Origin: Lachnospiraceae bacterium | GTDB lineage: Bacteria > Bacillota > Clostridia > Lachnospirales > Lachnospiraceae | Reading direction: 5' to 3' | DNA: 64,000 nt | NCBI GenBank assembly: GCA_017938485.1 | Contig: JAGBBM010000127.1 | Coordinates: 34,257 to 98,256, forward strand | Shown: one piece after another, positions 36,406 to 45,758 of the stretch | Numbering within the stretch: position 1 is the stretch's first letter | Layout: each line of letters begins with the position of its first letter | Translations under genes and position numbers: made by a program | Notes under the pieces: generated by a model | Told to the model about the DNA's origin: nothing | Seen by the model: the letters and a program-made list of their open reading frames with translations, nothing else | Database searches by the model: none

Positions 36406-36903
36406 TTATTGGTTTATTATCATATCGTATATATCATTAAGCACCTCTTTTGTTGTACTTATTCTTATACAATATCTATCTCCATTAAAATTGTATCTTT
36501 TTACTTCTACTCTACCTTTACAATAAAATCCTGCATAGACTGTTCCCACTGGTTTTTCTATTGTTCCACCATCAGGTCCTGCTATTCCTGTAACCGCTAT
36601 AGCAAAATCTGCCTTTGCTTCCTTTGCAATACCTTCAACCATCTGTCTTGCAACCTCTTCCGATACAGCACCATATGTATCCAATGAATCGTTGTCCACG
36701 CCAAGATATTTCATTTTTGCATCATTTGAATATGTGACAATAGCCTCATTTAGCACATAGGATGCGCCTGGTACATTTACTATTGTAGATGCAATCATTC
36801 CTCCTGTACATGACTCCGCTGTTGTTATGGTTAATTTATCCTCCATAAGCTTATTTACTAATTTCTCTGCTATTTTATTAAGCTCTATCATACCAGTTTC
36901 CAT
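36406..36903 (-). CDS. Nicotinamide-nucleotide amidohydrolase (CinA C-terminal domain, PncC)
   Basis: Deamidates nicotinamide mononucleotide to nicotinate mononucleotide in NAD salvage. Stand-alone CinA C-terminal domain with TTAESCTGGMIASTIVNVPGAS (about 28-49), ALAVT-type segment DFAIAVTGIAGPDGG and VGTVYAGF. The frame is open to 36939, but that ATG lies inside a terminator hairpin; ATG at 36903 follows AAAGGGG and gives 166 aa. Last gene of the fhs-to-pgsA run, after a terminator. Confidence 0.9.
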   Translation of the reverse strand: METGMIELNKIAEKLVNKLMEDKLTITTAESCTGGMIASTIVNVPGASYVLNEAIVTYSNDAKMKYLGVDNDSLDTYGAVSEEVARQMVEGIAKEAKADFAIAVTGIAGPDGGTIEKPVGTVYAGFYCKGRVEVKRYNFNGDRYCIRISTTKEVLNDIYDMIINQ

Positions 36904-36920
36904 ATAATATCCCCTTTCAA

Positions 36921-36956
36921 ATATAAAAATCCCTTTCATATAAAAAGGGATTTTAT
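36921..36956 (-). terminator. Intrinsic terminator after pgsA
   Basis: Stem AAAATCCCTTT (36926-36936) paired with AAAGGGATTTT (36944-36954), 7-nt loop, T-run on the minus strand. Located between pgsA and the pncC gene. Confidence 0.82.
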
Positions 36957-36973
36957 ATCATATATGTTTCATT

Positions 36974-37513
36974 TTATTTTGTATCAGAAAGTACACCCTT
37001 ATTCTTAACAAGGTAATCAATAAGAGAGATAATTGTAAGAGCTAAGGCAGCATAGATAAGTACATCTTCAACTATACCTACAAGCTTTCCTCCAAAGTCG
37101 CACATGATGAATATAATCATAACCATCTGTACTACAGTTTTTACCTTGCCCCACCAACCGGCAGCTATTACAACTCCGTTATCTGATGCAACAAGTCTAA
37201 ATCCACTTATAATAAATTCTCTTGCGATTATTATAATTACAACCCAAGCAGGAATTCTGTCAAGTTCAATAAGAGCTATCATAGCAGAACAAACAAGAAG
37301 CTTATCTGCTAAAGGATCCATAAATTTACCAAAATTGGTTATCAAATTATACTTTCTAGCAATCTTTCCATCTAACATATCTGTAAAGCTTGCAATTACA
37401 AATATTCCAACTGCAATCCACTTTCCATATGGTATAGCATCCACCATAAGGGCTACCAAGAAAAAGGGAATTAATATAACTCTAAGTATCGTAAGTTTGT
37501 TAGGTAAGTTCAT
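36974..37513 (-). CDS. pgsA: CDP-diacylglycerol-glycerol-3-phosphate 3-phosphatidyltransferase
   Basis: Makes phosphatidylglycerol phosphate, the precursor of phosphatidylglycerol, at the membrane. The CDP-alcohol phosphotransferase motif is clear: DMLDGKIARKYNLITNFGKFMDPLADKLL (D-G-x2-A-R-x8-G-x3-D-x3-D, about 45-73). Five or so membrane segments are present, 179 aa. Its start overlaps the 3' end of rimO by 14 nt. The rimO-pgsA order is common in Firmicutes. Confidence 0.96.
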   Translation of the reverse strand: MNLPNKLTILRVILIPFFLVALMVDAIPYGKWIAVGIFVIASFTDMLDGKIARKYNLITNFGKFMDPLADKLLVCSAMIALIELDRIPAWVVIIIIAREFIISGFRLVASDNGVVIAAGWWGKVKTVVQMVMIIFIMCDFGGKLVGIVEDVLIYAALALTIISLIDYLVKNKGVLSDTK

Positions 37514-38840
37514 CTACTATTCCTCCTATTAAGTCATAAGGTCCTGCCTCTTTTATCATAACATCAACTATGGTACCTGAAATAAGCTCATAGTCACATT
37601 CTACAAAAACCATGCCATCCACATTCGGAGCATCTCTAAAGGTACGTCCCACATATACATCATCCTCTGGAGAATATCCTTCTATAATGACTTTTTGGAT
37701 GGTTCCTACCAGCTCTTGATTCTTATCTAAAGAAACCTCCTGCTGAAGCTCCATTATCTCATCACGCCAGTTTGATGCAAGCTCCTCATCCACCTGATTA
37801 TCAAAGCTAGCTGCCGGAGTCCCATCCTCTCTCGAATAGGTAAATACACCCAGTCTGTCAAACTCCATCTCATCAATAAACTCAAGCAGATTATTATGTT
37901 CTTCCTCAGTTTCTCCCGGAAATCCAGAAATAAGAGTAGTTCTTATAGCGATATCAGGGCATTTTGCTCTAAGCTTAGCAATAACTGATTTGATAGACTC
38001 CTTGTCAGTCTTTCTTCCCATTCTCTTTAATATACTATCCTCAGAATGCTGAAGAGGCATATCAATATACTTACAAAGCTTTTCCTCAGTAGCAAAAAGT
38101 TCTATAAGTTCATCATCTATCTCTTCTGGATAACAGTACATAAGTCTTATCCACTCTATACCCTCAATCTTAGCAATCTCGTTAACAAGCTTAGGTAAAG
38201 ACTTCTTGCCATAAAGGTCTATTCCATAACAGGTTGTCTCCTGAGCCACAAGAATAAGCTCTTTTATTCCCTGAGAAGCCATATATGAAGCCTCCGTAAT
38301 AAGCTTTTCCATAGGTACACTTCTGTATCTTCCCCTTATGTGAGGTATAACACAATAGGTACAGAACTTATTGCATCCTTCAGCAATTTTTAGATATCCC
38401 ATAAATGTACCGGAAGTAATAACTCTCTTCGTATCCACAAGGGGGAGTCTTCCCAAATCCTCAAAAACAGCTATTTTATCCTTTCCCTCAAGGTCATTAA
38501 TTACCTCTACTATCTTATCAAAGCTAGCCGTGCCAAGACATGCATCCACCTCAGGAATCTCATCAAATATCTCTTCCTTGAAACGCTCCGCCAAACAGCC
38601 AGTAACAATCAGATACTTTAATCGTCCCTGTTTTAACTGAGCCATCTCAAGTATGGTATTAATACTTTCCTCCATAGCATCATGAATAAAGCTACAGGTA
38701 TTAACAACTACCACATCTGCCTCTTGCTCATCATTAGTTATATTGTAATTGTTGGCTCTAAGTAGCCCAAGCATAGCTTCACTGTCACAAAGATTCTTGT
38801 CACAGCCAAGTGAAACTAATAATATATTCATATTAATCAT
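37500..38840 (-). CDS. rimO: Ribosomal protein S12 methylthiotransferase
   Basis: Radical-SAM enzyme that adds a methylthio group to an aspartate of ribosomal protein S12. UPF0004 N-terminal domain (about 1-120) with LVSLGCDKNLCDSE and VVNTCSFIHDA cysteines, radical SAM domain with GCNKFCTYCVIPHIRGRYRS (C-x3-C-x2-C, about 155-174), and a C-terminal TRAM domain. The 446-residue frame can begin at 38840 or three codons later at 38831; the first gives the better ribosome spacing from GCAGG and overlaps folD by 8 nt. Confidence 0.95.
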   Translation of the reverse strand: MINMNILLVSLGCDKNLCDSEAMLGLLRANNYNITNDEQEADVVVVNTCSFIHDAMEESINTILEMAQLKQGRLKYLIVTGCLAERFKEEIFDEIPEVDACLGTASFDKIVEVINDLEGKDKIAVFEDLGRLPLVDTKRVITSGTFMGYLKIAEGCNKFCTYCVIPHIRGRYRSVPMEKLITEASYMASQGIKELILVAQETTCYGIDLYGKKSLPKLVNEIAKIEGIEWIRLMYCYPEEIDDELIELFATEEKLCKYIDMPLQHSEDSILKRMGRKTDKESIKSVIAKLRAKCPDIAIRTTLISGFPGETEEEHNNLLEFIDEMEFDRLGVFTYSREDGTPAASFDNQVDEELASNWRDEIMELQQEVSLDKNQELVGTIQKVIIEGYSPEDDVYVGRTFRDAPNVDGMVFVECDYELISGTIVDVMIKEAGPYDLIGGIVDELT

Positions 38841-39675
38841 TTAAACCTGCTTCCACACAATTATTCATAAGCATAGCTATAGTCATAGGTCCAACTCCAC
38901 CAGGAACAGGAGTTATTGCACCTGCAACTGGCTCAACTGATGCGTAATCCACGTCACCACAGAGCTTGTTATTCTCATCTCTATGAATACCTACATCTAT
39001 AACTGTAGCACCTTCTTTTACATAAGATGCATCTATCATACGAGGCTTACCGATAGCAACCACAAGTATATCTGCTCTCTTACAAACCTCTTTTAATTCC
39101 TTAGTTCTTGAATGACATATAGTAACTGTGCCATTTTCCCTGAGTAAAAGCATACTCATAGGCTTACCAACTATATTACTTCTTCCGATTACTACACATT
39201 CCTTGCCAGAAATCTCTATGTTGGAACGTTTAAGAAGCTGAATTACACCAGCAGGTGTACAGGACACAAACCCCTTCTGACCTATACTAAGTGCACCAAC
39301 ACTAGCAGGATGGAAACCGTCTACATCCTTTGATGGAGAAATGGCATTGATAATCTTTTCCTCATTGATGTGCTTTGGAACAGGGAGCTGAACAAGTATA
39401 CCATGTACAGAATCATCCTTATTAAGCTTATCTATAATACCAAGAAGCTCCTCCTCGGTTGTCTCCTCTGGAACCTCATAGGCAAGAGACTTAATTCCAA
39501 TGTACTCACAAGCCTTTTTCTTGTTGCCAACATACACTGTTGAAGCAGGGTCATTGCCCACCTGAATAACTGCAAGACATATTTCCTTGCCTTCACTCTT
39601 AAGTGTAGCCACCTTTTCCTTTAATTCATCCTTAATCTGCTTAGAAATTAATTTTCCATCGATTATCTGAGCCAT
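38833..39675 (-). CDS. folD: Methylenetetrahydrofolate dehydrogenase / methenyltetrahydrofolate cyclohydrolase
   Basis: Bifunctional cytosolic enzyme linking 5,10-methylene- and 10-formyl-tetrahydrofolate. Catalytic Lys is in the YVGNKKKACEYIGI region (about 48-61), VQLPVPKHI and DVDGFHP follow, and the NADP site is VVIGRSNIVGKPMSMLLL (about 160-177). PVPGGVGPMTIAML closes the sequence. AAGGAGG lies 6 nt before the ATG at 39675, giving 280 aa; the 39696 start is rejected. It works with Fhs, encoded two genes upstream. Confidence 0.97.
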   Translation of the reverse strand: MAQIIDGKLISKQIKDELKEKVATLKSEGKEICLAVIQVGNDPASTVYVGNKKKACEYIGIKSLAYEVPEETTEEELLGIIDKLNKDDSVHGILVQLPVPKHINEEKIINAISPSKDVDGFHPASVGALSIGQKGFVSCTPAGVIQLLKRSNIEISGKECVVIGRSNIVGKPMSMLLLRENGTVTICHSRTKELKEVCKRADILVVAIGKPRMIDASYVKEGATVIDVGIHRDENNKLCGDVDYASVEPVAGAITPVPGGVGPMTIAMLMNNCVEAGLND

Positions 39676-39699
39676 AATTTCCTCCTTGTCATGCAAAAA

Positions 39700-40539
39700 T
39701 TATTCTTTATAATTTGTATACCATTCAAATCCACCAATGTCATTCATTACCATAAAATCACACATATAATACTCTTCTTTATCTACAGAGAAAATATAGT
39801 ATGTAACTGTAGAATCAACTGTTACCTCGGGGTCGCCCAAAACGGTAACAACATCATTAATATTTACTCCTGTCTCAGTAAATAAATGTTGTTCTTTTCT
39901 TAGATATACAGCTTCGGCGTTAAGATTTTTAATATGTTCAATATAAAATAAATCATTTTCATCCTCCGGTGTCATCCACTTACCCTGTTCATAATGGTAT
40001 GCACCTAAATAGCTACCATCCATATCATAGGCTTCAACATCCAAATCCTTCCAATAATGTCTTGTATCCAAAGTAGTATATAAATCGCTGACTTCTTTGG
40101 TGACAAGTGCCACATTGGTTGTGTCCTTTGACTTGTATGAAACCTTGGCAAAATAATATATGTATGTTCCATCAGATATGGAAATATCCACATTGTACTT
40201 TTGTTCTATGGATGCTATATCAGACTCAATAGCGTCATTTATATAGTTATAGTACTGAATATCAAAATTACTGCCTTTGTTTTCTGCAGAGCCAAAGCTT
40301 GCACCATCTATGATGATATCATTCATATAGCTCGAAACAGAATATTCGAAGCCATATTCTTTGTCTTTAAAATAACAGGTTATCTCTTCGTCACCCTGTT
40401 CTTCCGTCCTAAGAAGAGTGGCCTCACCATACTTTTCCTCGGCATACTTAACCACTTCCTTTTCAGATGCCACAGAACAACCAGTCAAACAAAAGGCAAG
40501 CAATAGATAAGTAAGGACTGTACGTAATTTCTTCCCCAT
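39700..40539 (-). CDS. Putative lipoprotein of unknown function
   Basis: 279 aa with a lipoprotein signal ending in LTGC (Cys21). The mature part is acidic and rich in Tyr, with no catalytic motif I recognise; segments such as EITCYFKDKEYGFEYSVSSYMNDI recur in uncharacterised clostridial lipoproteins. It sits between fhs and folD in the same direction, with ribosome site GGGGGTG and a 24-nt gap after it. A role with the folate enzymes is doubtful, since they are cytosolic. No function is claimed. Confidence 0.8.
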   Translation of the reverse strand: MGKKLRTVLTYLLLAFCLTGCSVASEKEVVKYAEEKYGEATLLRTEEQGDEEITCYFKDKEYGFEYSVSSYMNDIIIDGASFGSAENKGSNFDIQYYNYINDAIESDIASIEQKYNVDISISDGTYIYYFAKVSYKSKDTTNVALVTKEVSDLYTTLDTRHYWKDLDVEAYDMDGSYLGAYHYEQGKWMTPEDENDLFYIEHIKNLNAEAVYLRKEQHLFTETGVNINDVVTVLGDPEVTVDSTVTYYIFSVDKEEYYMCDFMVMNDIGGFEWYTNYKE

Positions 40540-40563
40540 AAAAACACCCCCGTGTATATAAAA

Positions 40564-42234
40564 TTAGAACAATCCGTTAATTACACCTTCATCATCTACA
40601 AAAATTCTCTCTGCAGCAGGAACTTTTGGAAGTCCAGGCATAGTCATAATTGCACCAGTTATAGCAACTACAAAGCCTGCTCCAGCACTTACATATACTT
40701 CTCTAATATTTACAGTAAATCCTTCTGGTCTGCCAAGAAGTGAAGCATCATCTGAAAGAGAATATTGATTCTTAGCCATACATACAGGCATATATCCCAT
40801 ACCCATAGCCTCTATCTTAGCAATAGCATTTGAAGCCTCAGTGCTGTAAGTCACATCCTTTGCACCATAAATCTTTGTGGCAACAGTTTCAATCTTTTCC
40901 TTGATAGTTAAATCATCCTCGTATAATACCTTGAAATTGCTCTCCTTTGTCTCAAGAGTGTTAAGCACTGCCTTAGCAAGCTCTACGCCACCTTCGCCAC
41001 CTTTTTCCCATACATTGGCAAGGGCAAAGTCACAACCTCTCTCCTCACAGAATTTCTTAACAAAGTTAAGTTCTGCATCTGTATCAGCCACAAATCTATT
41101 GAGAGTAACCACAACAGGGACTCCATACATCTGAAGATTCTCAATGTGTTTTTCAAGGTTTACAATACCCTTAGAAAGAGCATCTATGTTCTCATTATTT
41201 AAGTCAGCCTTAGCCACACCACCATTATATTTAAGGGCTCTAACTGTAGCTACAAGAACTACCGCATCTGGCTTGAGTCCCGCCATACGACACTTTATAT
41301 CAAAGAACTTCTCTGCACCAAGGTCTGCACCAAATCCGGCCTCAGTAATTACATAGTCCGCAATCTTAAGTGCAGTCTTTGTTGCTCTTACAGAGTTACA
41401 TCCATGAGCAATATTGGCAAATGGTCCACCGTGAACAAGGGCTGGTGTATGCTCTAATGTCTGAATAAGGTTAGGCTTTATTGCATCCTTTAAAAGAGCT
41501 GTCATAGAACCTACACACTTAAGCTCTCCTGCTGTAACCGGCTCATTGTCATAAGTATACGCCACAATTATCTTGCTAAGTCTATCCTGTAAATCCTTGA
41601 TATCACTGGCAAGACAAAGAATTGCCATAATCTCAGATGCAACTGTAATTACAAATCCATCCTGACGAACCACACCGTCTGCCTTCTTTCCCATACCTAC
41701 AATAATGCTTCTTAAGGCTCTGTCATTCATATCAAGACAACGCTTAAAAACTATTCTCTTAGGGTCAATACGAAGAGCATTTCCCTGATGAATATGATTA
41801 TCCATAACTGCCGCAAGAAGGTTATTGGCAGAGGTTATAGCATGAAAATCACCTGTAAAGTGAAGATTTAAATCCTCCATAGGTACAACCTGTGAATATC
41901 CACCACCGGCAGCTCCACCCTTAACACCGAAACATGGTCCAAGAGATGGCTCACGGAGTGCAATAATTGACTTCTTGCCAAGCTTACCCATAGCCTGACC
42001 AAGACCAACTGTAACAGTAGTCTTACCCTCTCCTGCTGGAGTTGGATTAATAGCTGTTACAAGAATAAGCTTACCATCCTTATTATCCTTAACTGAATCC
42101 ATATATTCGTCAGAAAGCTTCGCCTTGTACTTTCCGTACATCTCAAGGTCATCTTCCGTTATTCCAATAGAAGCAGCCACGTCCTTAACATTATATAACT
42201 TAGACTGCTGTGCAATTTCAATATCTGTTAACAT
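40564..42234 (-). CDS. fhs: Formate-tetrahydrofolate ligase
   Basis: ATP-dependent enzyme that loads formate onto tetrahydrofolate; in acetogenic or formate-using Clostridia it feeds the methyl branch, elsewhere purine synthesis. The P-loop-like [24 protein letters not shown] is at about 64-87. The family blocks [39 protein letters not shown] and [21 protein letters not shown] are present. Start at 42234 follows AGGAGAG; the longer frame to 42264 is rejected. 556 aa is standard. An upstream partner of folD, separated from it by a lipoprotein gene. Confidence 0.97.
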   Translation of the reverse strand: MLTDIEIAQQSKLYNVKDVAASIGITEDDLEMYGKYKAKLSDEYMDSVKDNKDGKLILVTAINPTPAGEGKTTVTVGLGQAMGKLGKKSIIALREPSLGPCFGVKGGAAGGGYSQVVPMEDLNLHFTGDFHAITSANNLLAAVMDNHIHQGNALRIDPKRIVFKRCLDMNDRALRSIIVGMGKKADGVVRQDGFVITVASEIMAILCLASDIKDLQDRLSKIIVAYTYDNEPVTAGELKCVGSMTALLKDAIKPNLIQTLEHTPALVHGGPFANIAHGCNSVRATKTALKIADYVITEAGFGADLGAEKFFDIKCRMAGLKPDAVVLVATVRALKYNGGVAKADLNNENIDALSKGIVNLEKHIENLQMYGVPVVVTLNRFVADTDAELNFVKKFCEERGCDFALANVWEKGGEGGVELAKAVLNTLETKESNFKVLYEDDLTIKEKIETVATKIYGAKDVTYSTEASNAIAKIEAMGMGYMPVCMAKNQYSLSDDASLLGRPEGFTVNIREVYVSAGAGFVVAITGAIMTMPGLPKVPAAERIFVDDEGVINGLF

Positions 42235-42288
42235 ATTCTCTCTCCTCATTTTCTCATAATGCATTATAATACTATATATCTATGTAAT

Positions 42289-44895
42289 TTACAAATTCTC
42301 TTCTACATAGTTTTCAAATTCTTCCATGGACATAAGCACTTTTCTAGGCTTAGTTCCCTCTTCTGGTCCAACAACTCCTGCATCAGACAACTGGTCCATA
42401 ATACGAGCCGCTCTGTTGAAACCAATCTTATATACTCGTTGAAGCATACCGATAGATGCCTTATCCTTGCCAATAATAAACTTACCTGCATCCACAAAGT
42501 ATTCATCTAAATCAGAACCTGAGCCACCAGTGGAAGCTCCACTGCCTAAAGATGTGCTAGCAATCTCCTGTGTAATCTTATCATCGTAGGAAGATTCACC
42601 GTTGTTTGACTTAAGGAAATCTACTACATTGGCAATTTCATCATCCGAAAGGAATGCACCCTGTACACGAACAGGTTTTGGATAACCTGTTGGATAAAAG
42701 AGCATATCACCCTTGCCGAGAAGCTTCTCCGCACCATTCATATCAAGAATTGTACGTGAATCCACACCGGATGAAACTGTCATTGCAATTCTAGATGGTA
42801 CATTGGCCTTAATAAGACCAGTAATAACATCAACCGAAGGTCTCTGAGTTGCAATAACAAGATGTATACCTGCTGCACGGGCAAGCTGTGAAAGTCTAAC
42901 TATAGCATCCTCCACCTCACCGTGAGCAACCATCATAAGGTCTGCAAGCTCATCTACGATAATGATTATCTGTGGAAGCTTCTTTAAGTCCTCATTACCC
43001 TCCTCAGAGCCTGTAACCTCTTTCACCTTTTCATTGTATCCCTGGAGATTACGAACATTATACTGAGCAAAAAGCTGATATCTGTTTGTCATTTCAAGCA
43101 CAGCCCAATTAAGTGCTCCTGCTGCTTTCTTAGGGTCTGTAACAACTGGTATAAGCATATGAGGTATACCATTGTATATACTGAGTTCAACCTGTTTAGG
43201 GTCAACCATAATAAGCTTTACATCATTTGGATTAGCCTTGTACAAAATACTCATAATAAGGGTATTTATACATACTGATTTACCTGAACCTGTAGCACCT
43301 GCAACAAGAAGGTGAGGCATCTTGGCAATGTCTGCTACAATAACCTGTCCTCCTATATCTTTACCTACTGCAAAGGCAATATTAGAAGGGAACTTCTTGA
43401 AACTGTCTGACTCAAGCAAATCTCTAAAGTATACAGAAGAAGCTTCCTTGTTAGGTACTTCTATACCAATAGCAGCCTTTCCAGGAATAGGTGCCTCTAT
43501 ACGGATATCCGCAGCCGCAAGATTAAGCTTAATATCATCAGCAAGATTAACTATCTTACTAACCTTAACACCTTGTTCTGGCTGAAGCTCATATCTTGTA
43601 ACAGATGGTCCACAGCTGTAATCAGTGATTGTAACATTTACACCGAAGTTCTCAAGAGTACTCTTAAGCTTCATAGCTGTTTCTCTTACACTTGCATCGG
43701 AATTTCCACTTGTCTTTGACTTGTTAGTTTTTAGCAAATCAATTGGTGGAAATACATATTCGCCGTTATTAACAGCTACTGGCTGTTTTTTAGGCACAAT
43801 ATCAACAGATGGTTTATCCTCTGTAAAACTAGATTTTTGAGTACCTGCAACACTGGCAGTAGTTGTTACACCAATATCCTTTGTTACCTCTTCTACAGCT
43901 TCTAACATCTCAGCGTGAGATTCCTTAGTTTTCTTGCGTCTTCTCTTCACTGGTGTAAGCTCAGTAACATCTTCGTTCTCACCAAATCCATCATTTTCTG
44001 TGCTTGTTGAATCAAAGCTTGCATCCGCGAAGAAATCCTTACTCTTACTTGGAGTAAATAAATACTCATCCTCTTTTATAGGCTTTAATTCATGAACCTC
44101 TTCCGACTCAACAATATTATTTTTAGATTTTTTGCTTTTCTTCTTGGAATCTTCAGACTCTAAAACCTTAATACTATTAAGCACATTTTTGTTTCGGTTA
44201 TTCTTTCTTCTTTCATCCAAGGATATTACATCATCGTATTCCTCGTCTTCATCCTCATCATCACCATTAAAGGAATCCTTAATCATGTCAATAATAGATA
44301 CATCCATAACAACAATTATTCCTATAATAGTGAGGAGTATAATCACAATAATAGAGCCTGTTGTACCAATGAGTTTATGTAGCAACACAAGGATTCCACC
44401 TAGAATCACACCGCCACCTTTGTTCTCATTAGCTCCATCTTTGTAAAGGGACACAATACTTGCTCCGTCAACTCCAGTGATAAGCTGACAAATAAAAGAA
44501 ATCACTACTAGGAATATGCCCACACATAACACTCTTTTTATAATCTTTCTATGCGCACCATTTGAAATAAGAAATGCTGCGGAGAAAAAGCCATAGATTG
44601 GCACTAGATATGCCACTGTTCCCACCAATCCAAAAATTATATTGGAAACAAAATCACCAACAACTCCGCACCAACCAAAATTACTGCAAAGCAAAAAAAC
44701 AGCTAGCGCAAGATATATAAATATCCATATTTCTCCCGCTCTTGATTCTTCAGGTTCTTCCAATGCCTTTCTTGCAGCAGCCTTTCTTTTGTTTGTATAT
44801 GTATTATCAACTCTATTACCGGACTTACTATTACCAGTCTTTCTACTTGATGTAGAACGACTGGAAGCACTTCCGGTTTTACCTTTACTTGCCAT
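42289..44895 (-). CDS. DNA translocase FtsK/SpoIIIE
   Basis: Membrane-anchored hexameric ATPase that moves DNA through the closing septum during division or sporulation. A basic N-terminus and four to five membrane segments (about 50-205) precede an acidic/basic variable linker (about 205-395). The motor follows, with Walker A VAGATGSGKSVCINT (about 530) and Walker B IIIIVDELADLMM. A C-terminal winged-helix gamma domain has MLQRVYKIGFNRAARIMDQLSDAGVVGPEEG. 868 aa is normal. It follows tepA by 2 nt, the Bacillus order tepA-(ylzJ)-spoIIIE, which suggests the sporulation paralogue. Confidence 0.95.
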   Translation of the reverse strand: MASKGKTGSASSRSTSSRKTGNSKSGNRVDNTYTNKRKAAARKALEEPEESRAGEIWIFIYLALAVFLLCSNFGWCGVVGDFVSNIIFGLVGTVAYLVPIYGFFSAAFLISNGAHRKIIKRVLCVGIFLVVISFICQLITGVDGASIVSLYKDGANENKGGGVILGGILVLLHKLIGTTGSIIVIILLTIIGIIVVMDVSIIDMIKDSFNGDDEDEDEEYDDVISLDERRKNNRNKNVLNSIKVLESEDSKKKSKKSKNNIVESEEVHELKPIKEDEYLFTPSKSKDFFADASFDSTSTENDGFGENEDVTELTPVKRRRKKTKESHAEMLEAVEEVTKDIGVTTTASVAGTQKSSFTEDKPSVDIVPKKQPVAVNNGEYVFPPIDLLKTNKSKTSGNSDASVRETAMKLKSTLENFGVNVTITDYSCGPSVTRYELQPEQGVKVSKIVNLADDIKLNLAAADIRIEAPIPGKAAIGIEVPNKEASSVYFRDLLESDSFKKFPSNIAFAVGKDIGGQVIVADIAKMPHLLVAGATGSGKSVCINTLIMSILYKANPNDVKLIMVDPKQVELSIYNGIPHMLIPVVTDPKKAAGALNWAVLEMTNRYQLFAQYNVRNLQGYNEKVKEVTGSEEGNEDLKKLPQIIIIVDELADLMMVAHGEVEDAIVRLSQLARAAGIHLVIATQRPSVDVITGLIKANVPSRIAMTVSSGVDSRTILDMNGAEKLLGKGDMLFYPTGYPKPVRVQGAFLSDDEIANVVDFLKSNNGESSYDDKITQEIASTSLGSGASTGGSGSDLDEYFVDAGKFIIGKDKASIGMLQRVYKIGFNRAARIMDQLSDAGVVGPEEGTKPRKVLMSMEEFENYVEENL

Positions 44896-44897
44896 CC

Positions 44898-45650
44898 TTA
44901 ACTCTCCTTATCATTTATAAACCCATACTCTGTTATTTTACTATTTTTCCCATTATTTATCAAGTCGTAAAGGCAAGATAATGCACTGTTTATTCCACCA
45001 ACTCTGTCAATTATTCCTTTCTCAACGGCCTGCTTGCCTACAATCATAGAACCAATGTCTTTTGTAAGCTCCGTTGTATTAAACATAATCTTTCTCAGCT
45101 CTTCTTCCCTTATACCACTGTGATTCACTGTAAACTCAATTATTCTATCCTGCATGCGTTCAATATATTCATAATTTTGCTTTACACCGAGGACCATTCC
45201 CGAAACTCTTATAGGGTGAATCACCATTGTGGCTGAAGGAACTATAAAAGTAACATCACCGGACACAGCAAGGGGAACACCTATGGAATGTCCTCCACCA
45301 AGGACAAGACAGACCTTAGGCTTACTTAAGGAGGCAATCATCTCAGCTATGGCAAGACCTGCTTCAACATCTCCACCTACAGTATTAAGAAGAATTAACA
45401 CTCCATCTATATCCTGACTATCCTCAACGGCAGCAAGCTGTGGCAAAATATGTTCATACTTACTTGTCTTTGAATTACTGCCCAAATTTTCATGTCCCTC
45501 AATTTCTCCTATAATGTTGAGCAAATGTATTCTCTGATGAAATTTGTTTCCTGATAAGGTTATCTGACCATAATCCTTAATTAACTCTTTTTGTGTTTTT
45601 TCCTCTGAAATACTATTTGTAACATTATCATTTTCTCTGCTATTTTCCAT
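44898..45650 (-). CDS. tepA: ClpP-like serine protease TepA
   Basis: ClpP-fold peptidase (TepA/YmfB), a probable translocation-enhancing protease with unclear substrate. The catalytic core is about 60-230: ILLNTVGGDVEAGLAIAEMIASLSKPKVCLVLGGGHSIGVPLAVSGD, with Ser in GGHSIG as the nucleophile and His in ATMVIHPIR. 250 aa. It overlaps the ftsK/spoIIIE start region almost exactly (gap 2 nt), so the two genes form one unit conserved in Firmicutes. No signal peptide is visible. Confidence 0.88.
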   Translation of the reverse strand: MENSRENDNVTNSISEEKTQKELIKDYGQITLSGNKFHQRIHLLNIIGEIEGHENLGSNSKTSKYEHILPQLAAVEDSQDIDGVLILLNTVGGDVEAGLAIAEMIASLSKPKVCLVLGGGHSIGVPLAVSGDVTFIVPSATMVIHPIRVSGMVLGVKQNYEYIERMQDRIIEFTVNHSGIREEELRKIMFNTTELTKDIGSMIVGKQAVEKGIIDRVGGINSALSCLYDLINNGKNSKITEYGFINDKES

Positions 45651-45706
45651 ATAAACTCCTCATACTATATTTTTCAATATTATGTGGAATATATATTTTT
45701 TTATTC

Positions 45707-45734
45707 AAAAAAGGCACTTGCTATTGCAAGTGCC
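45707..45734 (-). terminator. Intrinsic terminator after the Ser/Thr kinase gene
   Basis: Perfect palindrome GGCACTTG...CAAGTGCC (45713-45734), 6-nt loop, six T on the minus-strand 3' side. Confidence 0.92.
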
Positions 45735-45758
45735 TGAAATTAGTAAAGAAATAAATTA

